Assembly (NCBI GenBank): GCA_015485525.1
Contig: WFTM01000484.1
Location: 1-41,264, forward strand
Length of the DNA: 41,264 bases
From: Candidatus Zhuqueibacterota bacterium
GTDB taxonomy: Bacteria > Zhuqueibacterota > Zhuqueibacteria > Zhuqueibacterales > Geothermadaptataceae
Direction of reading: 5' to 3'
A program made the position numbers and the translations under genes. A model generated the notes under the pieces. That model was not told the DNA's origin. It saw nothing but the letters and a program-made list of their open reading frames with translations, and did no database searches. Shown here piece after piece: positions 9,849 through 18,230 of this stretch; the stretch's first letter is position 1, and the number at the start of each line of letters is the position of its first letter.

Positions 9849-10249
9849 CAAGAGCTGCCCGCGGATATCAGGGCTGCCGCGAACAGGTTCTTATCTGGCA
9901 GGGCGATGCCTATGACTTTCACCGCCAAGCTTTGGGCTGAAGCCGGGTTTCACCACGAAGGCCACGAAGAGCTCGAAGGGTGTGGATCGATAGAAAAATC
10001 TGAACCAGCAGTTCCCAGCCTTTCTTTATGTTTTTCTTCGCGGCCATCGTACACTTCGTGGTTTACAAAAAAGCACAGATGATAGTGAATCTCAAAAGCC
10101 AGAACGTATCCACGGTTTCTGGTGTGAGGATGAAAAGCCCTCAGATTATCCCGTTCGTTGTTTTTGGGGCCTGATGGCTCAGATTAGGTACAATAACCTC
10201 GTCGCATAAAACTTTTCATAGACCCCGGCTATATGCACACAGCGCCACC
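9849..10249. other. Intergenic region with 'CACGAAG' inverted repeat
   Basis: No gene is apparent. The stretch contains a CCACGAAGGCCACGAAG block at about 9952-9968 and its inverted counterpart, CACTTCGTGG, at 10052-10061, preceded by CTTCGCGGCC. Together they form an imperfect inverted pair around a 70-80 bp centre. Similar 'cacgaag' intergenic repeats are common in several environmental bacterial lineages. A possible -10 (TACAAT, near 10190) for the cytochrome gene is present without a good -35. Confidence 0.5.
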
Positions 10250-12379
10250 ATGTGTAAAAATCGGGTAATGGCTAAAACAGGGATGCTGCACACCATGCTC
10301 AGGAAGAGTTTGCTCCTGCTTCTTTTGATCCATCCATCCATGCTGACGGCCCGTCAGGCCTCCGGCAGTCATCCGCCTTTTGAATATCTGATCACGGTAT
10401 TCAGTGATCGCGGCATGCACCTCATCCAGCCGGATTACGGCTACCTCACCCTTTCGCCTCCGGGAGCACATCTGCTGGCACAGATCGTAAAAACAGGTAC
10501 CGGCGAGCAGCCCCCCTGGCTGCTGACAGAAACCGACCTGCGTGAAAAACAGCGGGTTTTATTTTATCAGTTTGAAAAAAACAGCCACTCCGAGGGGCCG
10601 AAGCTGGCGTTCTGGTCACAGCCGTGGGATGCCAATTCCGATGGCGATGTGTATGACCCCGGCGACTGGCTTCCCGCGGCTGTCTGGCAACAACGGCATC
10701 TGCCGGAGACGGGCGGGTTGCAGTGGAATCCTGCAAACGTGCGTGCGGAAACCCTGCGTCCGGTTGTTGCAGCCTTCGATCATTCACCCGCAGGGGATCA
10801 GCTTGCCGGAGGACGGTTGCATTTTACCGGCCCGAATGGTGCTGCTTACGCACGTACCGACTCATCCGGGAAGATTACTGCGCATTTTGAGACCATGCGC
10901 AGTCTCTGGCTGGCCGCAGACCTGCCGGTCACGCCGTTTTATGATGGCAGTGCACCGCTGCTGCGCGGGCAGCAGGAGCAGAATATCCGGCCATTCCAGA
11001 AGGCGATCATCACGCTTGCGCGCTGGCTCGACAGCGACCGCGATGGCCTGGTGCAGAAACGGGAAATCCGTCCTGTCAGAGATGCACGCAGCAAAAAGCC
11101 GGTGCAGTTTTTTGGCACAGTCGCAGTTGATATCCCCGGATGTGTGCGCTGCCATGCTTCTGAGCAGGCGAATGGAGAGCAGTATGGTCTGTGGAAAGCC
11201 GAGTTTACGTTCTGGAGTAAGTCCATCCCCGGGACCTCGGCTTATATGGCTAACCAGCGCGCTGCTGCTGTTTCGATTCTGGAGATTCATGACAGAAAGC
11301 ATGGAACGGATTTTCTCGCCCGATACGACGCTGCCGACCGATCCGGGGTTCTGCACACGCGCCTGGGCCGCTCTTCAGTTCTGTGTGCCGATTGTCATGG
11401 CAAGACAGCAGAACCGGTTGCTGTTTCTCTGCATAAAAGCCACCTGGGAGCGCTGCCGCGCGGGGATGTGTTTGGCCGGCCTGTGGATTGCCAAAGTTGC
11501 CACGCAGGCCATAAGCAGTCCGGCAGCCTGCTCGAGTATGCCCTGGACCAGGCCGGGCTATTCCGTGGCGGTGATATCCGTGAATACCGCGGCGGGCGTT
11601 TTCTCGGCCGGGATGTCCATGCCAATCCTGCGGCGCAGCGGGTGCTGAAAACGCGCTCTCATCTCACAGCGGCGGGCGAATGGCTGAAAGCGAACGTCAT
11701 GCTGGATGGCCGGGGTCTGTATTGCAGCAACTGCCACAATATGGCATCACAGCTTCTGGCGGTGAGTGATTCCCTGGAAGATGTACTCGAACTTCGCGGC
11801 CGGACACTGCGCGACAGGCCATTGCCGGAGCTCCTGGCCGGGTTGCGAAAGGCAGGTGGAGCAGAGTTCGATTCCTGGCAGGCACAGCAGTTTTTCGACC
11901 CTCTTGTCAGCGATACCGCTGCTGTGGCGCTGCCCTGGCTGAACAAAACCGGGTTGCTGAAAAGCCTGCCGCGCTGTGCAGACTGTCACCAGCCGCCGTT
12001 TGTGGAAAGCCTGGCTGGTATTTATCCTGAAGGTGGGAAAAAGGGCATGCTGGAGCGTATGAGTTTCAGCGCCGGGCATGCAGGCCTGGCCTGCAGTAGT
12101 TGTCACCAGAGTGCGCACGGGCAATACCCGGTGGCTGCAAGTGGCGTGGATCCTGTGACCCTCGAACAGGCACGCTCACTCAATCCGGATGGCTCACCCG
12201 GGCCGGTAACCTGCGCCGCGTGCCACGTAGTGGATTCCGAAGGTGTCCCCCTGAGCCTGCCGCCCGCTGTTCTGGCCGCTTTCCCGGCGCAGAGCTATCC
12301 GACGCGTTATGAAAAAGCTGTGGCATGGGCGCATACCCGGCGCAGTGCAGAGGAAAAGGGGAAAGGATCGCCCAGATGA
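10250..12379 (+). CDS. Exported heptaheme c-type cytochrome
   Basis: The product of up to 709 residues has seven CxxCH heme-attachment motifs at about residues 298, 379, 414, 492, 576, 615 and 655 (numbered from 10250). It would be an electron carrier or oxidoreductase outside the cytoplasmic membrane. A signal peptide is visible (RKSLLLLLLIHPSMLTARQASG), but the start is uncertain: ATGs at 10250, 10268, 10283 and 10298 are all in frame and none has a convincing RBS. The first 290 residues carry no heme motif and hold a DANSDGDVYDPGDW segment and a DSDRDGLVQKRE segment, both resembling EF-hand-like Ca loops. No other cytochrome or quinone-interacting gene is nearby, so its redox partner is unknown. 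It ends 10 bp before the convergent asparaginase gene. Confidence 0.88.
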   Translation: MCKNRVMAKTGMLHTMLRKSLLLLLLIHPSMLTARQASGSHPPFEYLITVFSDRGMHLIQPDYGYLTLSPPGAHLLAQIVKTGTGEQPPWLLTETDLREKQRVLFYQFEKNSHSEGPKLAFWSQPWDANSDGDVYDPGDWLPAAVWQQRHLPETGGLQWNPANVRAETLRPVVAAFDHSPAGDQLAGGRLHFTGPNGAAYARTDSSGKITAHFETMRSLWLAADLPVTPFYDGSAPLLRGQQEQNIRPFQKAIITLARWLDSDRDGLVQKREIRPVRDARSKKPVQFFGTVAVDIPGCVRCHASEQANGEQYGLWKAEFTFWSKSIPGTSAYMANQRAAAVSILEIHDRKHGTDFLARYDAADRSGVLHTRLGRSSVLCADCHGKTAEPVAVSLHKSHLGALPRGDVFGRPVDCQSCHAGHKQSGSLLEYALDQAGLFRGGDIREYRGGRFLGRDVHANPAAQRVLKTRSHLTAAGEWLKANVMLDGRGLYCSNCHNMASQLLAVSDSLEDVLELRGRTLRDRPLPELLAGLRKAGGAEFDSWQAQQFFDPLVSDTAAVALPWLNKTGLLKSLPRCADCHQPPFVESLAGIYPEGGKKGMLERMSFSAGHAGLACSSCHQSAHGQYPVAASGVDPVTLEQARSLNPDGSPGPVTCAACHVVDSEGVPLSLPPAVLAAFPAQSYPTRYEKAVAWAHTRRSAEEKGKGSPR

Positions 12380-12388
12380 GCAGGTCTC

Positions 12389-13429
12389 CTATTCGTTGTA
12401 AATTTTCACCACGATTTTGCCATCCTCGCCGACATAGCCGCGATACATCCCCTCGGTGTTGAACGGCATGGCGATATTTCCCCACTTGTCCACAGCGATG
12501 ACGCCGCCGCTTCCCCCGAACTCTTTCAATTTGTGCATGACGACATCATCGGCTGCCGCCTGCAGGGATTTGCCGGCATAGGCCATTTGCGCCGCGATGT
12601 CGTGCGCAACGACCGAGCGGATAAAATACTCTCCATGTCCGGTCGCAGAAACTGCGCAGGTGGCGTTGTCAGCGTATGTGCCCGCGCCGATGATCGGCGA
12701 GTCGCCGATGCGGCCGAATTTTTTATTGGTCATGCCACCCGTCGAGGTGCCTGCAGCGAGATTGCCCTGCTTGTCCAGCGCCGCAGCGCCCACAGTCCCG
12801 AATTTGAAATCATGAGGGATGAGTTCATCGTTGGGAATCCGAGCCTGGTTTTTCTCTTTTTCCAAAGCAGTCTGCAGTTGCTGCCAGCGCCGCTCAGTGT
12901 AAAAATAGTCCGGATCGACAAATTCGACGCCGTTGGCGCGGGCAAAGGCCTCGGCACCCTGGCCGGCCATCATGACATGCACGGATTTTTCCATCACCAG
13001 TCGGGCGAGGGAGATCGGGTTTTTGATATGCCGGACACCAGCCACAGCACCGGAATTTCGTGTAGCCCCGTCCATGATGGAAGCGTCGAGCTCATTGGTG
13101 CCGTCGTGCGTGAACACAGCACCTTTGCCGGCATTGAACAGCGGAGAGTCTTCCATGATGGTGATCGCGGCTGTGACGGCATCCAGGCTGCTGCCGCCTT
13201 TGGCAAGGATGTCGTAGCCGGCCTGCAGCGCTTCGGTGAGTTTCGCCCGGTAGGCCTGTTCCTGCTCGGCGCTCATATTTTTTTTCAGAATCGTGCCGGC
13301 CCCGCCGTGGATGACGAGAGCGAACTGTTGTTTCCTGGGCTCTCCAGACTGGCACGAAAGCAGCAGAACCAGCCCGCCAGCGAACAGCAGCCAGGACAAA
13401 GAGCGTAGAAAGAAATCGGTTGTCTGCAT
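12389..13429 (-). CDS. iaaA: Isoaspartyl peptidase/L-asparaginase, lipoprotein (Ntn hydrolase)
   Basis: This is a plant-type asparaginase that hydrolyses beta-aspartyl (isoaspartyl) peptides and L-asparagine. The 346-residue precursor is cleaved autocatalytically before the nucleophile Thr212 in FGTVGAAALD. Other signature parts are VIHGGAG near residue 40, FNAGKGAVFT(H)DG near 98-110, and SPIIGAGTYADN plus SATGHGEYFIR in the beta subunit. The N-terminus is a lipoprotein signal (LLLSC, Cys26), so the enzyme probably acts in the periplasm or at the outer membrane, unlike the cytoplasmic E. coli IaaA. An AAGGAT site precedes the ATG at 13429. It is convergent with the cytochrome gene. Confidence 0.93.
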   Translation of the reverse strand: MQTTDFFLRSLSWLLFAGGLVLLLSCQSGEPRKQQFALVIHGGAGTILKKNMSAEQEQAYRAKLTEALQAGYDILAKGGSSLDAVTAAITIMEDSPLFNAGKGAVFTHDGTNELDASIMDGATRNSGAVAGVRHIKNPISLARLVMEKSVHVMMAGQGAEAFARANGVEFVDPDYFYTERRWQQLQTALEKEKNQARIPNDELIPHDFKFGTVGAAALDKQGNLAAGTSTGGMTNKKFGRIGDSPIIGAGTYADNATCAVSATGHGEYFIRSVVAHDIAAQMAYAGKSLQAAADDVVMHKLKEFGGSGGVIAVDKWGNIAMPFNTEGMYRGYVGEDGKIVVKIYNE

Positions 13430-13477
13430 TGTGTGATCCTTTTTTTAACCTGAAAATTTACCTGCTATCTGGATAGC

Positions 13478-13564
13478 ATCTCGTCACACCGCTCCAGCGG
13501 TGTGACACACCTTGCGACGCTCCCGCGTCGCTACCACCCAACCCGATCAACCGGCACGATCCTG
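13478..13564. repeat. Double-palindrome repeat, family A, copy 1
   Basis: A perfect inverted repeat GTCACACCGCT-CC-AGCGGTGTGAC (13483-13506) is followed by a second perfect hairpin GCGACGC-TCCC-GCGTCGC (13514-13531) and a conserved tail beginning ACCACCCAACCCG. The same order recurs at 15263-15350. It sits right at the 3' end of the glutamate-synthase-like gene, like REP/BIME elements. Confidence 0.8.
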
Positions 13565-15181
13565 TCATGGTGTGCCAACGCCTGCGTACGCGATACCGGT
13601 CAGAGTGGCCATGTCGCGGTTGAAGGTCGTGATGTCGTCCGCATTGAACTGGTTGAGATGGTCGTGCCCGCATGCACGCGCCATCACCTGCATCAGCTCG
13701 ACGCTGGCGGTGAAGAAATTCTCCAGTCTGCGCGCAGAAAGTTCGATGTCCAGCCTGCGGCGCAGCTCTTTCTTTTGTGTCGCAATGCCCACAGGACAGT
13801 TATCAGTATGGCAGGCGCGCATGGCCTGACAGCCGATAGCCTGCATGGCTGAATTGGAAAGAGCGATGGCATTTGCACCGAGAGCGAGTGCTTTGATGAA
13901 ATCCGGCGCTGTGCGCAGGCCCCCGGTGATGATCAAAGTGATATCTTTTCTCCCTAATTTGTCGAGATGGCGCCGGGCCCGGGCAAGTGCCGGAATGGTG
14001 GGCACGGAAATATGGTCGCGGAAAAGAAGTGGTGCTGCGCCGGTGCCGCCGCCACGGCCGTCGAGAATGATGTAGTCAACACCGATACGGAGTGCCGCTT
14101 CGATGTCAGCCTCGATATGATTCGCCGAAAGCTTGAAGCCGACAGGGATGCCGCCGGTGCGTTCCCGGACTTTTTGTGCGAATTCCCGGAAATCATCTTC
14201 ACAGGTCATGTCCGGGAAGCGCGGTGGGGAGATAGCGGGCTCGCCTTCTGGTATGCCACGCACCGTGCTGATTTTGCCTTTGTTTTTATGCCCCGGCAGG
14301 TGTCCGCCTGTTCCGGTTTTGGCTCCCTGGCCACCCTTGAAATGGAATGCCTGAACCTTGTCCAGCAGCTCGAAGGTAAAACCGAATTTTGCTGAAGCCA
14401 GCTCATAAAAATAGCGGCTGTTCTCCTGCTGTTCCTCGGGCAACATTCCGCCCTCACCCGAGCAGATACCGGTGCCGGCCTTTTCCGCGCCGCGGGCCAG
14501 GGCAATCTTGGCTTCCTCGGAAAGAGCACCGAAACTCATATCCGAAACCAGCAGAGGAATGTTCAGGGTGAGTGGCTTTTCAGCATTCGGCCCGATCACA
14601 ACCTCCGTGCCGACGGCGACGTCTTCGAGATGGGGCAGGCGGGCGAGCTGCGCGGGAAGTATCTGGATATCGTCCCATCGGGGCAGCTGGTCATAGCTCA
14701 CGCCCATGGATGCAATTGGCCCGTGATGTCCGGTCTTGCGCAGACCATCGCGGGCGAGCTGCTGTATTTCCGCTGCTTTGGGCTCCTCGGGTGTCGGCTG
14801 GGTTGCCAGGTAAGGGCCCAGATAATCGTTGCGCGGAATCACTTCCGGGTGTTCCTGCTCCCAGTGCCGGATTTCGTGCTCATCGACCCAGACCTTTCCA
14901 TCTTCGACCAGGGCTGTGAATTTGTGCAAAACTTCGTGGTTGTCGTATTCACTGATGCCGGTGTCGTACCGATAGTCCCAGAAATGCACACCGCAGATCA
15001 GGTTGTCGCCTTCGACGTAGCCGTCGGCGAGCAGTGCGCCACGGTGCAGGCACCGGCCGTAGAGGACCGAAACTTCTTCTCCGTAACGAATGACGACCAG
15101 GTCGGTGTTGCTCACCAGTGCATGTGCCGGCTTGCGGTCCTGCAGGGCGTTCCAGTCAGCTATGGCGATTTTCTTTTTCAC
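13565..15181 (-). CDS. Rieske domain fused to glutamate-synthase-like FMN domain
   Basis: The product (538 residues) joins two redox modules. Residues 1-110 are a Rieske [2Fe-2S] domain with CLHRG (Cys44, His46) and CGVHFWDY (Cys63, His66). Residues about 150-520 match the FMN/central domain of the glutamate synthase large subunit: PLLVSDMSFGALS, GTGICSGEGG, FHFKGGQGAKTGTGG, DGRGGGTGAAP, a GGLRT phosphate loop, and the cluster motif C-x5-C-x4-C (CQAMRACHTDNC) for a [3Fe-4S] centre. The glutaminase domain is absent, so it is not a complete GOGAT. The substrate is unknown. The Rieske module likely replaces a ferredoxin as electron donor (inference). The start is GTG at 15181 with AAGGAGG seven bases upstream. 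Confidence 0.88.
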   Translation of the reverse strand: MKKKIAIADWNALQDRKPAHALVSNTDLVVIRYGEEVSVLYGRCLHRGALLADGYVEGDNLICGVHFWDYRYDTGISEYDNHEVLHKFTALVEDGKVWVDEHEIRHWEQEHPEVIPRNDYLGPYLATQPTPEEPKAAEIQQLARDGLRKTGHHGPIASMGVSYDQLPRWDDIQILPAQLARLPHLEDVAVGTEVVIGPNAEKPLTLNIPLLVSDMSFGALSEEAKIALARGAEKAGTGICSGEGGMLPEEQQENSRYFYELASAKFGFTFELLDKVQAFHFKGGQGAKTGTGGHLPGHKNKGKISTVRGIPEGEPAISPPRFPDMTCEDDFREFAQKVRERTGGIPVGFKLSANHIEADIEAALRIGVDYIILDGRGGGTGAAPLLFRDHISVPTIPALARARRHLDKLGRKDITLIITGGLRTAPDFIKALALGANAIALSNSAMQAIGCQAMRACHTDNCPVGIATQKKELRRRLDIELSARRLENFFTASVELMQVMARACGHDHLNQFNADDITTFNRDMATLTGIAYAGVGTP

Positions 15182-15262
15182 AGTTCGGCCTCCTTGGTTG
15201 TCCCGCCTTATTCTATGAAATTTCCCTCAGCGCGCTGCCGCAAATAAATCTCATCCCATTTC

Positions 15263-15350
15263 ATCTCGTCACACCGCTCCAGCGGTGTGACGTCCCCCGC
15301 GACGCTCCCGCGTCGCTGCCACCTAACCCGGTCAACCGATACTATCCTGA
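15263..15350. repeat. Double-palindrome repeat, family A, copy 2
   Basis: CGTCACACCGCT-CC-AGCGGTGTGACG (15267-15292) is followed by GCGACGC-TCCC-GCGTCGC (15299-15316) and a tail (ACCTAACCCGGTCAACCG) matching the copy at 13478-13564. A truncated third copy, left arm only, lies at 15408-15428. Confidence 0.8.
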
Positions 15351-15374
15351 GTTAAGTGGAAAACCTGAGAACAG

Positions 15375-15390
15375 GCACGATAAATCGTGC
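15375..15390. repeat. Small palindrome of repeat family C
   Basis: GCACGAT-AA-ATCGTGC is a perfect palindrome followed by GCTACGA. A related palindrome, CGACAT-AA-ATGTCG followed by GGTACGA, lies at 34260-34273. Both sit in gene-free DNA. Confidence 0.5.
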
Positions 15391-15534
15391 GCTACGAACG
15401 TTTTCCTCTCGTCACACCGTTCCAGCGGAGAAATCGGACTGGTGGTTCTGGCGAAGGCTAAATTTTTGTGCCTGAAAATCGCCAGCTTTATCCGCTTTAC
15501 CCGGTAAGATGAGGGCTCCCGGTATCGTGCCGGG

Positions 15535-16479
15535 TTATCGCTGTGGTACCGGATCCCCGGCTATATGTGCGTCGAGTTTTGCGATAGCCCGTGTGATGAA
15601 ATGCACTGCATCGATGAAAAAAACGCGGTCGGTTTTGCTGAAATCATCACTCGGTTTGTGGTAATCTTCGTGATCTTCAACACCAAAATAGATGAAGGGA
15701 ATGCCATGCTGATGAAAGACGCCGTGGTCCGAGGCCAGGGTCCAGTCATGCTGGGCGCCATGTTCTGGCGTATCGTGGCCGAAAAGGAGGCGCAGGGAGT
15801 CCGGCCGTGCGACACTGGTCAGAAGCGGTTTCAGCCAGGGGTAGTGCGCCGTGCCAGCGGCGTACAGTTCCTTTTTGCTGCTGCGGCTGATCATATCCAG
15901 GTTGATGTTCAGCCGGATCTGCTCCAGCGGTACCGGGGGGTGCTTCAGCAGGGCGGTTGCTCCGAGCAGGCCTTTTTCCTCTGCATCCAGAGCGGCGAAA
16001 ATGAGGGTAGTGGCTGGTGCATGCCGGTGAAACCAGTGCGCCGCTGCCAGCAGTCCGGCAACACCGGAAGCGTTGTCGTCCGCGCCGTTGTAGATCTGTC
16101 CGTCACGTACGCCGACGTGATCATAGTGTGCTGTGATGACGATGGCGCGGTCAGGATATTTCGTGCCGCGAATCAGGCCGATGAGATTGGCACCGTGAAC
16201 GGTAGCCTCGTCTGTATCCACGGTAAATGCGTGGCGATAGCCGGAATCTACAGGGGCCAGTCCGGCAGCGCGGAATTCCTGTTCGATATATTCCATCGCC
16301 ATGCGGTTGCCCGGGGTGCCGGTTTCCCGTCCCTGCAGAGAGTCAGCAGCGAGGACGCGGATGTGTTCGAGGCTGGCGCGGGCAAAATCTTCGCTTTGCT
16401 GCTGAGACTGGGCGCAGGATACAGCGAGTGCGAGTTGAGAAATAAGCAGAAAAGCGCGGAGCAGGGCAGTAGTGGTCAT
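15535..16479 (-). CDS. M28-family zinc aminopeptidase, exported
   Basis: The 314-residue product has an N-terminal signal sequence ending near LAVSCAQSQ, probably a lipoprotein with Cys22. The M28 co-catalytic zinc site is complete: AHYDHVG, NGADDNASG, DAEEKGLLG, NLDMISR, and a late His in YHKPSDD. It would remove N-terminal residues from peptides outside the cytoplasm; specificity cannot be read. Its ATG overlaps the stop of the upstream M28 gene (16476-16479, ATGA) and has GAGAGGAG upstream, so the two are translated together. It lacks the inserted PA domain of its neighbour. Confidence 0.92.
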   Translation of the reverse strand: MTTTALLRAFLLISQLALAVSCAQSQQQSEDFARASLEHIRVLAADSLQGRETGTPGNRMAMEYIEQEFRAAGLAPVDSGYRHAFTVDTDEATVHGANLIGLIRGTKYPDRAIVITAHYDHVGVRDGQIYNGADDNASGVAGLLAAAHWFHRHAPATTLIFAALDAEEKGLLGATALLKHPPVPLEQIRLNINLDMISRSSKKELYAAGTAHYPWLKPLLTSVARPDSLRLLFGHDTPEHGAQHDWTLASDHGVFHQHGIPFIYFGVEDHEDYHKPSDDFSKTDRVFFIDAVHFITRAIAKLDAHIAGDPVPQR

Positions 16480-17981
16480 TGTCTGTACAACTCCTCTCCG
16501 GCTTTTTCAAACGGGTCGCCGGCAGTCCAGAACAGTGTCCCGGGGATGGAAGCGATCAGGCGTGCGCTTTCGGCATAGGCACGGGCGTAACGCAGCAGAT
16601 AATCGAAGTCGAAGTCATCTGTCACTTCGTCCGAGGGTTTGTGATAGTATTTCATGATTTCCGCGTCAAAAGCTTTGATCCCGGGGCTGAACGTAACGGC
16701 CGGGATACCCATGCGGGCAAAGTTGACGTTGTCCGAACGGTTGAACAGGCTTTTGTCCGGAGTCGGATCGTCACCGACGGCAAGGCCGGCACTGCGGCAG
16801 CCGTTGATGATGGCGGAATCAGCAGTTGTTCTTCCCAGGCCGATGAGTGAAATTTCGCTGGTGTCAGTGTATCCTGCGCCGTCGTTGTTGAGGACATAGC
16901 GCAGATTGTGCAAGGCGACAGGTGGCTGCCCGACGAAGTAGCGGCTGCCGAGCAGGCCTTTTTCTTCTGCTGTAAAAGCGATGAAGAGAACCGGCCGCGG
17001 CGGCGGATCGGCTGCGAGGGCTTTTGCTGCCGCGAGCAGTGCGACGGTACCGATGCCATTATCACGTGCGCCGTTAAAAATGGTGTCTGCGCTCGCATCG
17101 CCGTGGCTGCTCTTGACGCCGACGTGGTCGTAATGGGCAGAGAGAACGATAAATTCATCTGCTCGCCGGGCATCGCTGCCGGGGAGGTAGCCGATGACGT
17201 TGTTCGAGCTGACAGCGCGCAGATTTTGCCCGCTGGTAGAGATGGCCATTTTCGCCTCATCGAGGCTTTCGAGTCGTTTTTTCAGTTTGCCTTCGCTGTT
17301 GTCGAGCAGCAGATGGATCATGTCGCTGGATTGCCCGCTGTCATCCTGCCGCAGGCGCAGCCGTTCGCCGGCCATCCAGCGATAGAGGTTTCGCCACGGG
17401 AAGCGGCCTTCGTAGAGTTCAACCAGTGCCGCGGCGCCGTGCGCGCGGGCGAAACTGCGCTTCATCCTGCCTGCCATCATACCGGAATAGGCGTTCTGTT
17501 TTGCCGGTGTGCCATAGGCCACCACGACGATTTTACCGCGGACATCGAGACCGGCATAGTCATCAATCCCGGCTGTGGTATCGACCCAGCCGTGCCCGGC
17601 GAAGACAAATTCAGACACGATCTCCCCGGCTGTTCCGTTGCGCAGGATGACCTCGCGTGAAAAGAGCAGCGTATCATCCGCCACGACGACCCTGCCCTCT
17701 TTGTCCGGCGTGACCCGTTCAAGGGGGACAGGCTGAAACCATGTATCCAGGCCGGGTGCTTTCTGCAGGCCGTAACGTTCGAAGTGGCGGGCGATGTAGG
17801 CAGCGGCTGAGTCGTTTCCGGCTGTTCCTGTGTCCCGGCCCATGAGTTCATCTGAAGCGAGATAGCGGAGATGGGCTTCGAGCTCGGAGGAGCTGAAAGG
17901 CACATCATCGCGCCCTGCAGCCAGCAGCAGTACAGCCAGCAGGAGTGCGATGAAAAATCTGATGCGATACGTGGTATTCAT
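16476..17981 (-). CDS. M28-family zinc aminopeptidase with PA-like insert, exported
   Basis: The 501-residue product carries a signal peptide (FFIALLLAVLLLAAG). After an N-terminal lobe (LRYLASDELMGRDTGTAGND, typical of this M28 group) there is a PA-like insert at about residues 120-260 (FVFAGHGWVDTTAGIDDYAGLDVRGKIVVV). The catalytic part follows: SAHYDHVG, NGARDNGIGT, TAEEKGLLGS, NNDGAGY and YYHKPSDE. In the second motif Arg takes the place of the Asp that precedes the metal-binding Asp in its neighbour, while the ligand Asp itself is kept. In the fourth, NND stands for NxD. The gene and its smaller neighbour form a two-gene operon for peptide breakdown. AAAGG precedes the ATG at 17981. Confidence 0.92.
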   Translation of the reverse strand: MNTTYRIRFFIALLLAVLLLAAGRDDVPFSSSELEAHLRYLASDELMGRDTGTAGNDSAAAYIARHFERYGLQKAPGLDTWFQPVPLERVTPDKEGRVVVADDTLLFSREVILRNGTAGEIVSEFVFAGHGWVDTTAGIDDYAGLDVRGKIVVVAYGTPAKQNAYSGMMAGRMKRSFARAHGAAALVELYEGRFPWRNLYRWMAGERLRLRQDDSGQSSDMIHLLLDNSEGKLKKRLESLDEAKMAISTSGQNLRAVSSNNVIGYLPGSDARRADEFIVLSAHYDHVGVKSSHGDASADTIFNGARDNGIGTVALLAAAKALAADPPPRPVLFIAFTAEEKGLLGSRYFVGQPPVALHNLRYVLNNDGAGYTDTSEISLIGLGRTTADSAIINGCRSAGLAVGDDPTPDKSLFNRSDNVNFARMGIPAVTFSPGIKAFDAEIMKYYHKPSDEVTDDFDFDYLLRYARAYAESARLIASIPGTLFWTAGDPFEKAGEELYRQ

Positions 17982-18180
17982 CGTGAACCTTTAGTGGGGA
18001 TTCATAAGTTTTGTGTGAATGGCGCGATGAGGCGTGTACCCGGGTGGCCATGCTGTTAGAAGATGAGCTTCATCACTCTTCCGCACATCGTGTGGGTCGA
18101 TTATCAGCACTGTAACCGCCCGGCTTCACACCACCGCAGCGGTAGTGAAAGACAGGATGATTCGTGAAAACAGCGGATTG

Positions 18181-18214
18181 CACCGTGCAGAAGGCGTTAT
18201 TCTCCTGCACGGTG
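18181..18214 (-). terminator. Hairpin downstream of the symporter gene, possible terminator
   Basis: CACCGTGCAG (18181-18190) pairs with CTGCACGGTG (18205-18214), a perfect 10-bp stem with a 14-nt loop, 17 bp beyond the stop of the minus-strand symporter gene. No T run follows on the minus strand, so it may end transcripts only weakly or protect the mRNA end. Confidence 0.5.
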
Positions 18215-18230
18215 GCACCAGATTTACTTT

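Larger units (their letters stand above)
15182..15534. other. Gene-free spacer dense in repeats
   Basis: This spacer between the Rieske fusion gene and the M28 peptidase genes holds family A copy 2, a fragment related to the family B end (near 15343-15360, TGAGTTAAGTGGA), a family C palindrome and a truncated family A arm. I see no coding sequence. Confidence 0.6.

Noticed and set aside
10542-11648. A 368-codon frame inside the cytochrome gene
   Set aside because: It is out of frame with the seven heme motifs and has no RBS.
12533-13408. A 291-codon plus-strand open frame
   Set aside because: It lies entirely antisense to the asparaginase gene, whose catalytic motifs are intact. Its own translation shows no domain.
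15565-16578. A 337-codon plus-strand open frame
   Set aside because: It is antisense to the M28 peptidase genes; the motifs are on the minus strand.
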